A DNA stretch of 64,000 bases from Apostichopus japonicus (taxonomy: Eukaryota > Echinodermata > Holothuroidea > Aspidochirotida > Stichopodidae). Numbering within the stretch: position 1 is the first letter of the stretch; each line of letters opens with the position of its first letter. Under the pieces are notes generated by a model. It saw only the letters and a program-made list of their open reading frames with translations, had not been told where the DNA came from and did no database searches. The translations under genes were made by a program, and so were the position numbers. The DNA is taken from positions 18,269,999-18,333,998 of the forward strand of contig NC_092565.1 of NCBI RefSeq assembly GCF_037975245.1. Reading direction: 5' to 3'. Below, in pieces: positions 53,291 to 64,000 of this stretch.

Positions 53291-54647
53291 TAGTCCTTTT
53301 TGGCGTTCCATACATACGGTCGGTCCAGGTTAATGTAAACTCAGGATGTTTGACATGAGATAACAAAGATGTTTTTGTTAAAATGCGATGGCGCTATTTA
53401 GATTTGTCTTCATGCTTCTCAATACAAACCGCTATCGACATAGTGTTGTTCAGTTTGGAGTCTCTTGACAGTAACTTCACTGTAGAATTTGAAGGAAACT
53501 TGAATGAAACAATACAGCAGGAAAATGCCTTACTATTTTAAGATTGTCAGATGACATCTTAAAGGAAGAATTTGTCTTTGGTTGTTATTTTGTAGCAATC
53601 TTACCAAACGAAAAGATTGTCATTTGTCCAAACTTAACTCCGAAAGACCGCACTTCCGCATGTCAATTTTCTTCACTGAAAATAACTATAATTAGCGAAT
53701 CATTTATGGCTTCATTCCATTCTGACAATTTTTCGCCCAGAATATTTGATTACATCAGTGTTAAATCAGCGGCCGCCCAAACGACGCTAACTGATTAAAA
53801 TACAAAATAAAACAAAACTTTTAGCAAACTGCTTATCCACTAAAAAGCCTGTGTAAGAGAATGTGTAAAAGTAAGAGGGGACTGACGTTTCGATCCCAGC
53901 TGGATCTTCTTTCTCGTCAGGCCCTGTTACTGATTAGAATACAATCAGTTTTAAAGTCATCATTAATGCCAGCCCCGAAATATGCTATTCAGAGTCAAAT
54001 TATGGTCACCGACGTTGGTACATTTGTTTCAAGCTCAAATCATTGTGTCTTCGCTGAGACAGTTAGTTGTCTAATTGAACGTTCAAAGTCTTAGGAAGAC
54101 TTGGAGAGTCAGAACTTCCTTTTGAAAATGATGCAATTTTGGGGCCATAACTGATGACCATTAATTCAGTTAAATATCTGCAATGTATCTAATGTATGTT
54201 ACTTTCATTTGTCAGTTCACACTGTTACATTGCGATTCAATGCTTTCCAAGTTGAGTGAAGGGGGTGGGGATGGTTAATTAGAGTGCCAGATATAGTCCG
54301 ATACTTTGCAAAGTCTCTCTTTAAGCCAATTTTATTTATCTCTTCTTCTGCCAAATAACCACGAAAGGTATACTCTAATACGATGAGTGAAATTCACCTC
54401 GCTTATTGCACCCCACCCCCCACCCCTACAGAGAAGGAGGGTGCAAAACCCTAAAATAAAAGCGACAACTTGCTATTAGCGAAAGTATAGTAGTAGAATA
54501 TTCAGACTCCATAGTCTACAGTCAACCGGAAGTGTCTTGTTTGCCTCCACACAGGTGCATGCCCAATTAGGTGCTTAAAAAGGAATCAAGTTTAGATGTG
54601 ATGTAGCGCTATCTTCTTTTTCATGTGTAGCGCTTGCGAAGTGGATG

Positions 54648-54648
<1 letters not shown>
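53291..54648. other. Unrecognised intergenic sequence
   Basis: Two short + strand open frames (53544-53798 and 53861-54094) match no family I recognise. No repeat structure was seen. Confidence 0.45.

Positions 54649-54712
<64 letters not shown>
54649..54712. repeat. (TA)n microsatellite
   Basis: An uninterrupted TA run of about 62 bp. Confidence 0.98.
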
Positions 54713-54714
<2 letters not shown>

Positions 54715-56155
54715 ATCGGAACACGACACCATTAAGGGAATTATCCCTCTTTTGACCTTTTTATCACGATGAAGAAGGTTATTGTTAAATATTAGCTATT
54801 AGATTCTCTCTAAACAGTTTGTTTACTGTTGTTGTTATTTTTTTATTTGATGTTGATAGTTCCTTCATGAGTAATTTGATCTTATTTTGTGCAGCATCGA
54901 CCTATTACAAGTCTGATGATGACACAATCAAATTTTGTACCCGGAAAAGATATCTAACGTGGCATGCCAAATAACGTCACTGAACTAAATTTCAAAAGTA
55001 AACCACACCCTCGTCCACTCATCCTTCTCGATTCATATCGCTTCCCATTCACTAAACTGAAGACTTCAAAGCAGTTAGATCCTTCCCGGCAGGTAACTTT
55101 ACTTATTTAAGACTGACCACTACACATCCATTCAAGAACATAGGATTCCAATAAAACAAAACTGGACACCTGCCCTCTTTTTCGATGGTGTTGTTGTTTT
55201 TTATAACACGTATAAGTCATTTACAATTCTGTTCGACTCTAAACATTTCGTCATCCAGACACTTTTTTTGAAATATTAATCACATTTTATGATAACAAAA
55301 ATGTCCAAATTTCAAATATATTGACCTTCTTGCATTATTATTATATATTAAGCAAACGTAATAAAATATCTTTCATTCGGATTGATGTACAGTACCGTAT
55401 GGCGCCGAATCGAGAAACACTTCAGAACAATGTACTTATAGGTTGTAACTCTAAATGAACCGGAATGGAAACCGCATCCATGTCGATATCACGATTTAAA
55501 ATTCATCGGAAGAGATAATATTAGAAGTAATATAGTGTCAAGTGACATATACAATTTTGGCTTTAATACTTCAATATTATGTTGATGGAAATGTCATATT
55601 GTGACAAGTAAAGGTGACAGCCAGTATCGACATTTTTAATGCTAAGAATAGATCACGTGGCGTTCCATGGAGTCATTGTACTTCTTCTCACTGTTTTTTT
55701 TTAGGTTGTCAAGGTATGATTAGAGGGTTCCATTGAATAACACACGTTGCTGAATTTGCTTTCATTATGCGTTTATTTTGCAACTGACATGTCCTATCCG
55801 TTCACCACATGCTAATGGCTGATGGCTTGGTCTGTCGTGGCACTTGCAAATCACCATACAGTAACCTTTACAATTTTGAGCTAGAAGAGAAGCAACAACC
55901 CTTCGGACGAGTGTTCCTTCAGAGACTAATCTACACATTGGACGAAAGAATTTCTAAAATTCATTAACTCACCCTCAAGCTATTTTATTTTCATGCTCTT
56001 TATCAATACAAACAGAAATTAAAACATATTCAAAAACGAACAGTTCACTAGGTCATATTTAGACACTTCTCGGCAATGGAAGTTAACCTTTTTGGTCCAT
56101 GTACACTGCTCTAAGTCGCAGTATGATACCTTTACCGTGGCAAAAATTCACATAC

Positions 56156-56160
<5 letters not shown>
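54713..56160. other. Unrecognised intergenic sequence
   Basis: No gene or repeat was recognised. Confidence 0.5.
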
Positions 56161-56471
<311 letters not shown>

Positions 56472-56674
56472 GGAAGATCGTAATTCCACTGTAGGCGTTT
56501 GTCACCTATATCGAACAATACTAGTTCTGTTTTTGGTGACATATTTTGCCCTACTCTAGAGATCAAACATGATGCTATCCAACTCGAAAATCATTTGTGA
56601 TTCCTAAAGCCGGATCTCGAAAGAGATACTTTGAACAGACTTTATGTTAATGCAATGGAGGTAAACGACAAAGG

Positions 56675-56677
<3 letters not shown>

Positions 56678-56711
<34 letters not shown>
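56678..56711. repeat. (TA)n microsatellite
   Basis: A pure TA run of about 33 bp. Confidence 0.96.
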
Positions 56712-56713
<2 letters not shown>

Positions 56714-59594
56714 AAAAAGGAAGGCAATCAAAGGATTAACCAACTTCATATTATCATTTTAAATTCCACATTCAATTCAACATAGGAAAGTTTTTATGTT
56801 CACTTAATTACGTCTCAATAAAAGAAAGATTTGGATGGTGAGAGCTCCAGGAAGAATGATTTGATATATTTGAATTATTTTGTTAGCATGCATGAGACAG
56901 TTTGGTGCCATATAGCCTGCCGAAAAAATGGCGTGTTAGTAATGAACTTAAATCTTTATCAACATACAGTGCACGCAAACTTTAACGATGTAACGAAAGC
57001 CAAATAGTGAAACCGTAACTAATAGTTTCTATTAATACTTATATTGACGTAACAAAGGGATTCATATAGCTGCCTGAAGGATAAATGTTGTTATTATTAC
57101 ACGTATACTACAACGGGCTTATAAGGCAGAGGGAGCTCTCTTTATTATGAACATAACTCAGTCCTCTCAACTGTATACCGCACCCGCACCCCCACCCCCC
57201 CCCCCCATCCCCCACTCATCCAACAAACTGATAACCATGCATGACTGTTTAAATGAAAGAGAAACAATTGTTAGTATTCTCCAACGACTGAAAATATGCC
57301 ACCGCACATATTCTAAGTTGTAACAATTTAGAAACATGCTCTGCAAGGAGTTGAACATTTAACTAAATAAAAGATCCAAACTTTACATTTAGTAACATCA
57401 TATTCAAGCAAGCGTATGCTTATAAATCTGATAATAGAACCAATTAGAATAGGAATACCCCCACCCTCTCACAGGGGATTCTCACTTTATTTATTATAAC
57501 AGTTTACAACTAAACTAAGCCCCACCCCACCCCACCCACACCCATTCTATCAGTTAATAAATTTGACACAACCACTCTTACTAATTTCTTATCCATGCTG
57601 CTTGCATAAGTAATCAGTCCTTTCGAAATCCAGAGGGGGGGGGGGTGGGGTGAGGGGGGTGCATACGCTAATTTTATACTTGCACCAATCCCACTCCATA
57701 TCACATCAAGGCTCCCTCTTTATTTTATATTCTTCTGCTAGGTTATATGATGGAAAATTTGGCACATGTGATTGATCAAAAATCTAGTGTATACAGAGAT
57801 CTGGATTTTTTTTTTTTGTGTAAATATAACCTAGGGTCTATATGGTATGAGTTTAAATATATTATGTGCATAACTTACGTCTATCTAGTGGGCCCCTCCC
57901 TCTCCCCTCTTACTTAAATGATGCACATGCAGTTTGGTTTGATGCGTTAATAATATTCACGTTCACGCACTTGATTTAGCACATCTATGTTTTCCGATGT
58001 GTCATCAGCAGGAGGGGTTACATGATAAGATCCCTAAAATATAAATATTCTATCGACTGTCTATATATTCTAACTTAGTTTGTCCCTCCAGCGTTGCGTT
58101 ACTTGCGCCGTTCTTTTATCCCTCCATTCCCCTCATGCCCCCTCACGCCCGGCGCACGGTCAAGAGGGTCTAGCCGGCTGACTGCCTTCACTGACAATGT
58201 CCTGACAAGGATATTGTATTGTACTGAAGGCATTCTTATAAGGTTATGCTAATTATTCGTAATTATTACGTAACTTATTCTAGAAACAATGGTCACTCAA
58301 GTCCAGAAAAGTCCTTCTACAACACTCCAAAAGAGAAGTGCTCTCCAACGGTCGGGTGAATATTTTACGATTTTAACATTTTAATAAATTTGCCAGTTCT
58401 GTAAATCTGTGAATGGATATTTGTCCATAGTTGTTCAGCATGTGTAATTAAAGGGGTAATAATTTGTTAACTGGCCGCGGTCCATGTATTCTTTCATAGT
58501 AGCTGTACAAAAACAATATGTTGTAGGCTACTTACTTCCTTTTCGAAATTATCCGCAGTTCCTAACATGTAAGAAAAAAATCTATGATAGTTTCAATCTG
58601 TTGACACCTTTACAGTGTAAAACTTCCCCTAACTGTTGAACGCCTAAAAATACCTAAGAAATATATATAGCTATATTATTGAAAAGGTCCTTTTTCTCAA
58701 TCTTCAGCACAAGTATATCCGCTTTGGAAGGATATCCGACTCTATTCTTGTTTGGCTATATGTCCACTCCGACGATTATATATTGTTACCTGGAGATTTT
58801 TTTTCAAACATTTCAATCAGTAAACCATAGACTGTATTACAAGTTAACACGTTCTGATTTCAAATGCCAAACCTATTGAAAGCTCCAAGGGTCGCTAAAC
58901 CTTCCACCTTTCGGTTGAGTTTTTTGTTGACAAACAGCTTCCACAGTCACTAAACAAACTTAACTATCTCTCGCTGACGTAGATGTGCGTAATAAGTAGG
59001 CGGGGCCAAAGACCTGGTTAACATTGTACATTGCATGCATTGCAATTCACTGCGAGACCCGTAACGCTGTGGAAGCACCTATATGTGAATTTTAATATAT
59101 AAATAATATTTATAACGGTTACTTACTTTTAAGTTTTACCAATGGAACAGCGATATTAAGAGGAATTACTGTCACGTTGGTTCTCTATTAACCGTGAATA
59201 AGGTGGGTTGCTAACAGATGGTTGCATGATCCATTACCACATAACTTAGGCTTTTCACTGAGTATTGAACGTGTGTAGGCCTACTGGCATATATACTTTC
59301 TAAATTCTAGGCTGAAAGTGGTACGTTCACTTACTGTAGGGCTTAACTCTTTATACTTCTGCTACTAGTACTAGCCTAGTAGTGGTAGTAGTAGGCCCCT
59401 AGTACCAGTAGAGTATTTGTAGTATAAGTAACCTGGCAGTAGTAAATTAGAAATAGGCCTACTTCGATATCTTTGTCACTGTCATAAACGAAGTCTTATG
59501 TCCAGCGTTCTACGTACTCACGTAAGATCAGGCCAACTTAAATTGTACAAAGAGGCCTAGGCTAAGACAGAGCTAAGTCGTAGGCAGGTTAGCC
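56712..59594. other. Intergenic sequence upstream of the LTR element
   Basis: Poly(C) near 57196 and a G-rich stretch at 57636-57660. The last 350 bp are rich in TAGGCCTA-like words. No gene was recognised. Confidence 0.5.
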
Positions 59595-59961
59595 TGTAGG
59601 GTTCCAGCCTACACAGCATGCATCTATTGCCTATTGTTACTTACCTTTACCTATTGTGCACCTGCTATTATAGTATTTACTTGCATGTGTCTCTATGCCC
59701 AGATGTTATTATGTAATCATCTGCTGACTCTGGTCTCATTGTATTATGTTATGGTAAACTGTTATTCTTTCTGTATGTTTGTGATTGGGCAACTAGGTTG
59801 CTTGGGTGTGGTTATAACCTTGTGAGTATTAGTTAACTGTTAGTGTAGCCTACTGTGGTTTAGTACTATATTGTGATTGTGTGTCAATAAACAGAACTGC
59901 ACCAGACCCTGGAGTGTACACATGTCATCTCTCTCTCTCTCTCTCTCACTCGGTCCCTACA
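59595..59961 (+). repeat. 5' LTR
   Basis: 367 bp beginning TGTAGGGTTCC and ending GGTCCCTACA, with an AATAAA at 59886-59891 and a (CT)9 tract near the end. It matches the 3' LTR base for base in my reading. Confidence 0.96.
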
Positions 59962-59962
59962 A

Positions 59963-59980
59963 TGGCGTAGTCGGCAGGGT
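59963..59980 (+). other. Primer-binding site for tRNA-Ser
   Basis: Starts one base after the 5' LTR with TGGCGTAGTCGGCAGG. These 16 bases are complementary to the 3' end of the animal tRNA-Ser(AGA/TGA) type (…CCTGCCGACTACG plus CCA). The tRNA match is from memory of the conserved gene and should be confirmed. Confidence 0.8.
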
Positions 59981-60120
59981 ATTAGGCATGTGGAAGTCCA
60001 TTGCCACACATTTTACACAGTGAGTGCCTACCGTATATAACCTGGTGGCCCATTGCCAGTGTTTTGACTGTTAATTTTCAATCATTTATTGCAAGTTTTG
60101 CCCTTAGCCTGTGACAAGTC

Positions 60121-61254
60121 ATGGAGCAGTATCCACATCTTAAGTATCTGATGTCAGATTATATTAAAGAACTTTGTGAGGACAATGGGCTTGACCTGGC
60201 CCTTCTAAGAACCAAAGAAGAAAGAATTAAAGCCTTGCAGACCGTCCCAAATTTGCAGGATATCACTGTTAGAGCACACAAAGCTAAATCAGTTTTTAAG
60301 TTGGATGGTTTTCACCCTCTTGGTGCAGCTGATGATGTGGAGTGTTACCTCTCTACGTTCGAGAGACTATGTGATAGTCAACAAATTCCGGCAACAAGAT
60401 GGCCAATTCTTTTAGAGTCCTGCTTGACCGGTAAAGCCCAAAGAGCCTTTTATGTACTTACTGAAAGCCAGAAGCAATCTTATACAGTTGTAAAGGAAGC
60501 AGTTCTAGCTGCATATAAGCTAACACCAGATGCATACAGGGAGAAGTTCCGGTTGGCTAGTAAACTCTCAACTGAAACATTTCGACAATATGGCAGTCGA
60601 CTTAACCTGTACTTGAGGCGTTGGTTAGGTCCCACAGATAGCTTATTATCAATGCCAGACTTTATCACCATTACAGATAAACTAGTGGTGGATCAGTTAA
60701 TTAATTCACTGAGAGACGAATCATTTCGTATGAAGCTGTTAGAACAAAGATGGTCAAGCCTAGAAGACCTTACTAGTATCGCAGACAACCTTATTATTGT
60801 ACGAGCGTCATGTAGAAGTAGACAACAAATGGAGAGTAGATCGGCTGCACCGAGTAACCTGTCACAGGGACCTTATCGCCCCCAAGGTGAGCCTCATACC
60901 TACTTGCCACCTGGATCTTCAAGACCGACAAATTTTTCGAGAGCACGTAGACCATCCAGTGATATGTCAGATGTTCGATGTTATGCTTGTAATGGATTTG
61001 GTCATCTAAGCTACGCATGTCCAAACCCTCCAAGTGTGAACCTTGTCAGGATGTCCAGTAAAACTCAACATGAAGAACTATGTCCGGTCAAACTACGTGA
61101 GCGATACCCCTCAGAGTTGTGTAAGTTAGATGGTGCTTATTTCGAAGCGACCTTAAATGCAGAGAAAATTTTTGCCTATGCAGACAGTGGGGCAGCGAGA
61201 TCATTTATTCATCCCTCACTGGTGGATCCACAGGGAATTTGTATATTTTGGTAA
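60121..61254 (+). CDS. gag: Gag polyprotein with start of protease (Ty3/Gypsy)
   Basis: 377 residues from an ATG in good context (G at -3 and +4). About residues 72-170 look like a Gypsy capsid of the SCAN-related type: a CYLSTFERL helix, LTGKAQRAF, and TPDAYREKFR. A Ser/Pro/Arg-rich linker follows, then a CX2CX4HX4C zinc knuckle (Cys287, Cys290, His295, Cys300) that binds RNA. Residues 351-359 contain the aspartic-protease active site Asp355-Ser356-Gly357. The frame then hits the deletion junction and stops after a short out-of-frame tail, so the protease lacks its flap and C-terminal half. Gag itself looks intact and could form particles. Gag and protease share one frame, with no frameshift between them. 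Confidence 0.92.
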   Translation: MEQYPHLKYLMSDYIKELCEDNGLDLALLRTKEERIKALQTVPNLQDITVRAHKAKSVFKLDGFHPLGAADDVECYLSTFERLCDSQQIPATRWPILLESCLTGKAQRAFYVLTESQKQSYTVVKEAVLAAYKLTPDAYREKFRLASKLSTETFRQYGSRLNLYLRRWLGPTDSLLSMPDFITITDKLVVDQLINSLRDESFRMKLLEQRWSSLEDLTSIADNLIIVRASCRSRQQMESRSAAPSNLSQGPYRPQGEPHTYLPPGSSRPTNFSRARRPSSDMSDVRCYACNGFGHLSYACPNPPSVNLVRMSSKTQHEELCPVKLRERYPSELCKLDGAYFEATLNAEKIFAYADSGAARSFIHPSLVDPQGICIFW

Positions 61255-61997
61255 TCACTGACCATTTCTCAAGATTTTCTTTCTTAATGACCTTAAAGAG
61301 ATCTACGGGTAAAGTACTGAGAGCAGTTTTACGACAATTGTTTTGTACATGGGGTGCATGTAATAAGTTGGTTTCTGACAATGGACCCCAAATGGTGTCA
61401 AAAGATGTCGCAGAGCTTTGCATACTGTGGGGTGTCAAGAGGATTTTTACGACCCCTTATCATCCTCAGGCAAATTGGGTTGAAAGGGTGAACAGAAATA
61501 TTGTCTCAATGTTGTGTTGTTTTGTGAAAGCTGATGTTCACACCGATTGGGATGTGCACGTCCCCGAGTTCATGTTTGCTTTGAACTCTTTCGTACATGA
61601 TGCGACTGGGTTTTCCCCTGCAGAGTTATTTTTACATAGGAAGATTGTGGGACCAGGAGAGTGGGTAGATGGAGACCGAATGGGACCCATAGGAAAGAGT
61701 TCATTCAGAGGCATGCTTAAATCTGCTAATGATAATATGCAACATCAGGCAAGAAGAAATAAGCTTCAGTATAATAAGACAAGGTCTGAGGTAAAGGTTC
61801 ATGTTGGTTGTAAGGTGCTATTGAAGTCACATGCACTGTCTAATTTGAGGAAGAAGTTCTCCGCCAAACTTGCCCCAAAGTGGCGAGGACCTTATCTTAT
61901 TGTTAATCAGTCATCGTCTGTGACTTTTGTGCTAGAAGACATCAAGACAAAGGAGAAAAGAATCGCACATGTTGATCAACTTCGACTCGTGCAGTAG
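61233..61997 (+). pseudogene. pol: Integrase fragment, 5'-deleted pol remnant
   Basis: An open frame of about 255 codons, -1 relative to gag, with no ATG of its own at the natural domain start. It begins inside the integrase core at GNLYILVITDHFSRF, with the first catalytic Asp in ITDHF. The second Asp is in SDNGPQ and the Glu in NWVERVNR, 34 residues apart, so the catalytic D,D,E set is all present. A GPY/F-type C-terminal module (KWRGPYLIV) and a terminal AHVDQLRLV follow; no chromodomain is seen. The HHCC zinc domain, RNase H and reverse transcriptase are missing. The natural TAG lies 44 bp before the 3' LTR, as in the usual Ty3/Gypsy order with integrase last. Confidence 0.93.
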
Positions 61998-62027
61998 TAA
62001 ATTCATATTTTGGAAAAAGCCTTTTCT

Positions 62028-62040
62028 AAAGGGGGGGAGA
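62028..62040 (+). other. Polypurine tract
   Basis: AAAGGGGGGGAGA, separated by one T from the start of the 3' LTR. This is the expected primer site for plus-strand synthesis. Confidence 0.88.
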
Positions 62041-62041
62041 T

Positions 62042-62408
62042 TGTAGGGTTCCAGCCTACACAGCATGCATCTATTGCCTATTGTTACTTACCTTTACCTA
62101 TTGTGCACCTGCTATTATAGTATTTACTTGCATGTGTCTCTATGCCCAGATGTTATTATGTAATCATCTGCTGACTCTGGTCTCATTGTATTATGTTATG
62201 GTAAACTGTTATTCTTTCTGTATGTTTGTGATTGGGCAACTAGGTTGCTTGGGTGTGGTTATAACCTTGTGAGTATTAGTTAACTGTTAGTGTAGCCTAC
62301 TGTGGTTTAGTACTATATTGTGATTGTGTGTCAATAAACAGAACTGCACCAGACCCTGGAGTGTACACATGTCATCTCTCTCTCTCTCTCTCTCACTCGG
62401 TCCCTACA
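62042..62408 (+). repeat. 3' LTR
   Basis: 367 bp offset by exactly 2447 bp from the 5' LTR. Internal landmarks (AATAAA at 62333, (CT)9) keep the same spacing and no substitution was seen. Confidence 0.96.
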
Positions 62409-62509
62409 AGCCTATGCCTCCTTCAACTTATTTCATTTGAAACCTACAAGCTACTTACTAGCCCTAACTTTTGGTTTTCTTAATACAAAGTTATATGGTA
62501 TAGTAAAGG

Positions 62510-62720
62510 CTTTCGACTGGTTAGCCTAGTGGTTAGAGCATCCGCTTATCAGCCGGAAGGTTCGGTTCGACTCCGGGCAGAGTCATACCAAAGACTTAAA
62601 AATGGGACCTACTGCCATCTTGCTTGGTGCTCAGCATATAGGTATGGAGTGGGGGAATATGTGTGTCTGATCGGTAAATAGCGCCCTTTGTGGCAGCTCA
62701 CCGTGTATAGTTGGACACAG
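62510..62720 (+). mobile_element. tRNA-derived SINE with possible conserved central domain
   Basis: Head with A box TAGCCTAGTGG (62523-62533) and B box GGTTCGACTCC (62563-62573). The body that follows (62587-62660: ACCAAAGACTTAAAAATGGG, then CTTGCTTGGTGCTCAGCAT) resembles, from memory, the central domain shared by MetaSINE-type elements of many invertebrates. The 3' end is not clearly marked. It begins ~100 bp after the Gypsy element, in the same orientation. Confidence 0.68.
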
Positions 62721-64000
62721 TGACTTGAGAACGGTTATGGAATGAAAATAATAGACAGTTGGTTACAGGCACTGTGCCATGAGCGTCTTTGGACTGATGC
62801 TGGCGCAATACCAAGTGTACACATTATTATTATAGTTGACACACCTTTAAATATTACTACTAGCAACAATACTTACAGGCTACCTAATCTTTTGCAGTCA
62901 AGCAGAGTTACATATTTCATGAGTTTGAATCCATATCATGTTTTTTTTTAAAGCTTTTAACATCTTTCCCCAGTTTTGCACATTTTTTGGGCATTTCGAA
63001 ATCTTACTCCCTAAAAATGACCAAAATTACCTCAATATTATACCACTTCTCTCTGGGACCTCACCTGTCTGAGCTTAGAGGCTCAGAGAAGAGCAAACAA
63101 CATCCAACGTCAATGGTTGTTTACTTAGGCCTACACTACAGTTAGCTTATCGACGAATGTGTCAATTTAGGGGTATGAAAGAACTTGACATAGCATTTAC
63201 ATTTTGTGGTCAAGTTCTGCTCAGTTGTAAGTTGCATAGGCACAGAACAATAAATATTTTGAGATCATTACATTTCTGAGGTACTACACATATATGAAAA
63301 ATGCATACAGTTGAGTGATTTGGATATTTGTTGATAGACATCGTTAATAAAATCATTAAGTGCTTCAATTATGAGCCCACCATGCTACTAGGTTGAAGCT
63401 CTGTGATAATAACTAGCATGACAGCCCAACTAGGCTAGGCCTACAGTAAGTTAGGCACAGCCCGACTAACTTACGCATAGCCTAGGCGTATGGCTAAGTT
63501 CTTGTCCCATCAAGTAAGCAAGCTTGGCTAGGCTAGCCTACAGCTTATCTAAACTTTGGCAGATTTTCTACAAAGTCAACCCATACACTAACTCGAATGT
63601 TACTATTAGGACAGAGTAGTAAATTCAGTTCTGTGATTGAAGTGTGTGGCAAGAACTGACAACATGTTCTTGGTTACTTCTTGATCCTCACTCGTGTAAA
63701 TTGATTTCATATAGAGCATTCTGTCAGTTTGTAAACATAAAAATATAAATCTGAGTCTTAGTGCCCAGGACAGACAAATGTTTTGCTGGTTTTGTTCATT
63801 CATGAGCAAATATTCCAAGGATATTCAAGATGAAATTAATTTTGACTGATGATCGATAATGTAAGCTGAATGAATACAAAACATGGTCTGTATCTTTGGT
63901 TGATCTTTATGGAGTTCAAATATGTGACATGTGAATTAGTTTCATGGAAGGCAAATGTATGTAGTTTCCCTTCAAGGACAACCTTAAATGTGTGCAAAGT
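62721..64000. other. Unrecognised sequence at the window end
   Basis: No gene was recognised. Around 63120-63560 there are clustered TAGGCCTA/CTAGGCTAG words. Confidence 0.5.

Larger units (their letters stand above)
59595..62408 (+). mobile_element. Ty3/Gypsy LTR retrotransposon, internally deleted
   Basis: A 2814-bp element bounded by two 367-bp LTRs that I could not tell apart by eye, with the TG...CA rule (TGTAGGG / CCCTACA ends) and a 4-bp target-site duplication AGCC (59591-59594 and 62409-62412). Inside, in order: primer-binding site, leader, gag plus protease start, a deletion junction near 61233, the C-terminal two-thirds of integrase, a polypurine tract and the 3' LTR. Reverse transcriptase and RNase H are absent, so it cannot be autonomous, but the matching LTRs mean it was copied recently, presumably with enzymes from a full-length relative. 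Confidence 0.96.

Noticed and set aside
59634..59825. 63-codon hydrophobic frame, duplicated exactly at 62081-62272
   Set aside because: It lies inside the LTRs, and the duplication is the LTR itself. No evidence of translation.

Overview
This is a 64 kb piece of an animal nuclear genome. It is AT-rich, almost all non-coding, and full of (TA)n microsatellites, long poly(C)/poly(G) runs, SINEs, hAT-type MITEs and one LTR retrotransposon. There is no bacterial, viral or organellar gene organisation. An aminergic GPCR, Ty3/Gypsy sequence with a SCAN-like gag, tRNA-derived SINEs and an excess of the octamer TAGGCCTA point to an invertebrate metazoan. An echinoderm or related deuterostome is my guess; no marker here proves it.

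One convincing host gene is present: an intronless, full-length rhodopsin-class receptor of the dopamine D1-like/catecholamine type on the + strand. Its first ATG is at 32316 and its stop codon ends at 33410. It is preceded by three diverged copies of a ~145-200 bp repeat (31591-32085) and followed by AATAAA signals at 33504 and 33805.

Layout: 1-12 kb is mostly unrecognised sequence with a SINE-like relic, a GGAC/GAAC satellite, small tandem duplications and a ~780 bp tandem duplication with an internal deletion in one copy (10734-11795). 12-31 kb has only simple repeats, hairpins, one candidate MITE and a dispersed repeat module. 31.6-33.8 kb is the receptor locus. 39.9-41.3 kb is a nested pair of hAT-type non-autonomous elements, both with terminal inverted repeats (TIRs) and 8-bp target-site duplications (TSDs), next to a (CA)n/(TA)n tract. 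43-54 kb holds SINEs, a second truncated copy of the outer MITE, a candidate hAT MITE, a long palindrome and a 22-bp minisatellite. 56.1-56.5 kb is a minus-strand SINE abutting a 150-bp (TA)n tract. 59.6-62.4 kb is a complete LTR-to-LTR Ty3/Gypsy element with indistinguishable 367-bp LTRs, a tRNA-Ser primer site and an intact gag plus the start of the protease. Reverse transcriptase, RNase H and the N-terminal integrase are deleted. A SINE with a possible conserved central domain follows at 62.5 kb.

I saw no CRISPR, operon-like cluster, rRNA or confident functional tRNA gene, and no wholly new coding system. The observations most worth checking are the internally deleted but apparently recent Gypsy element, the nested hAT MITEs, the D1-like receptor's mixed ligand-pocket signature, and the triplicated repeat in front of that receptor.
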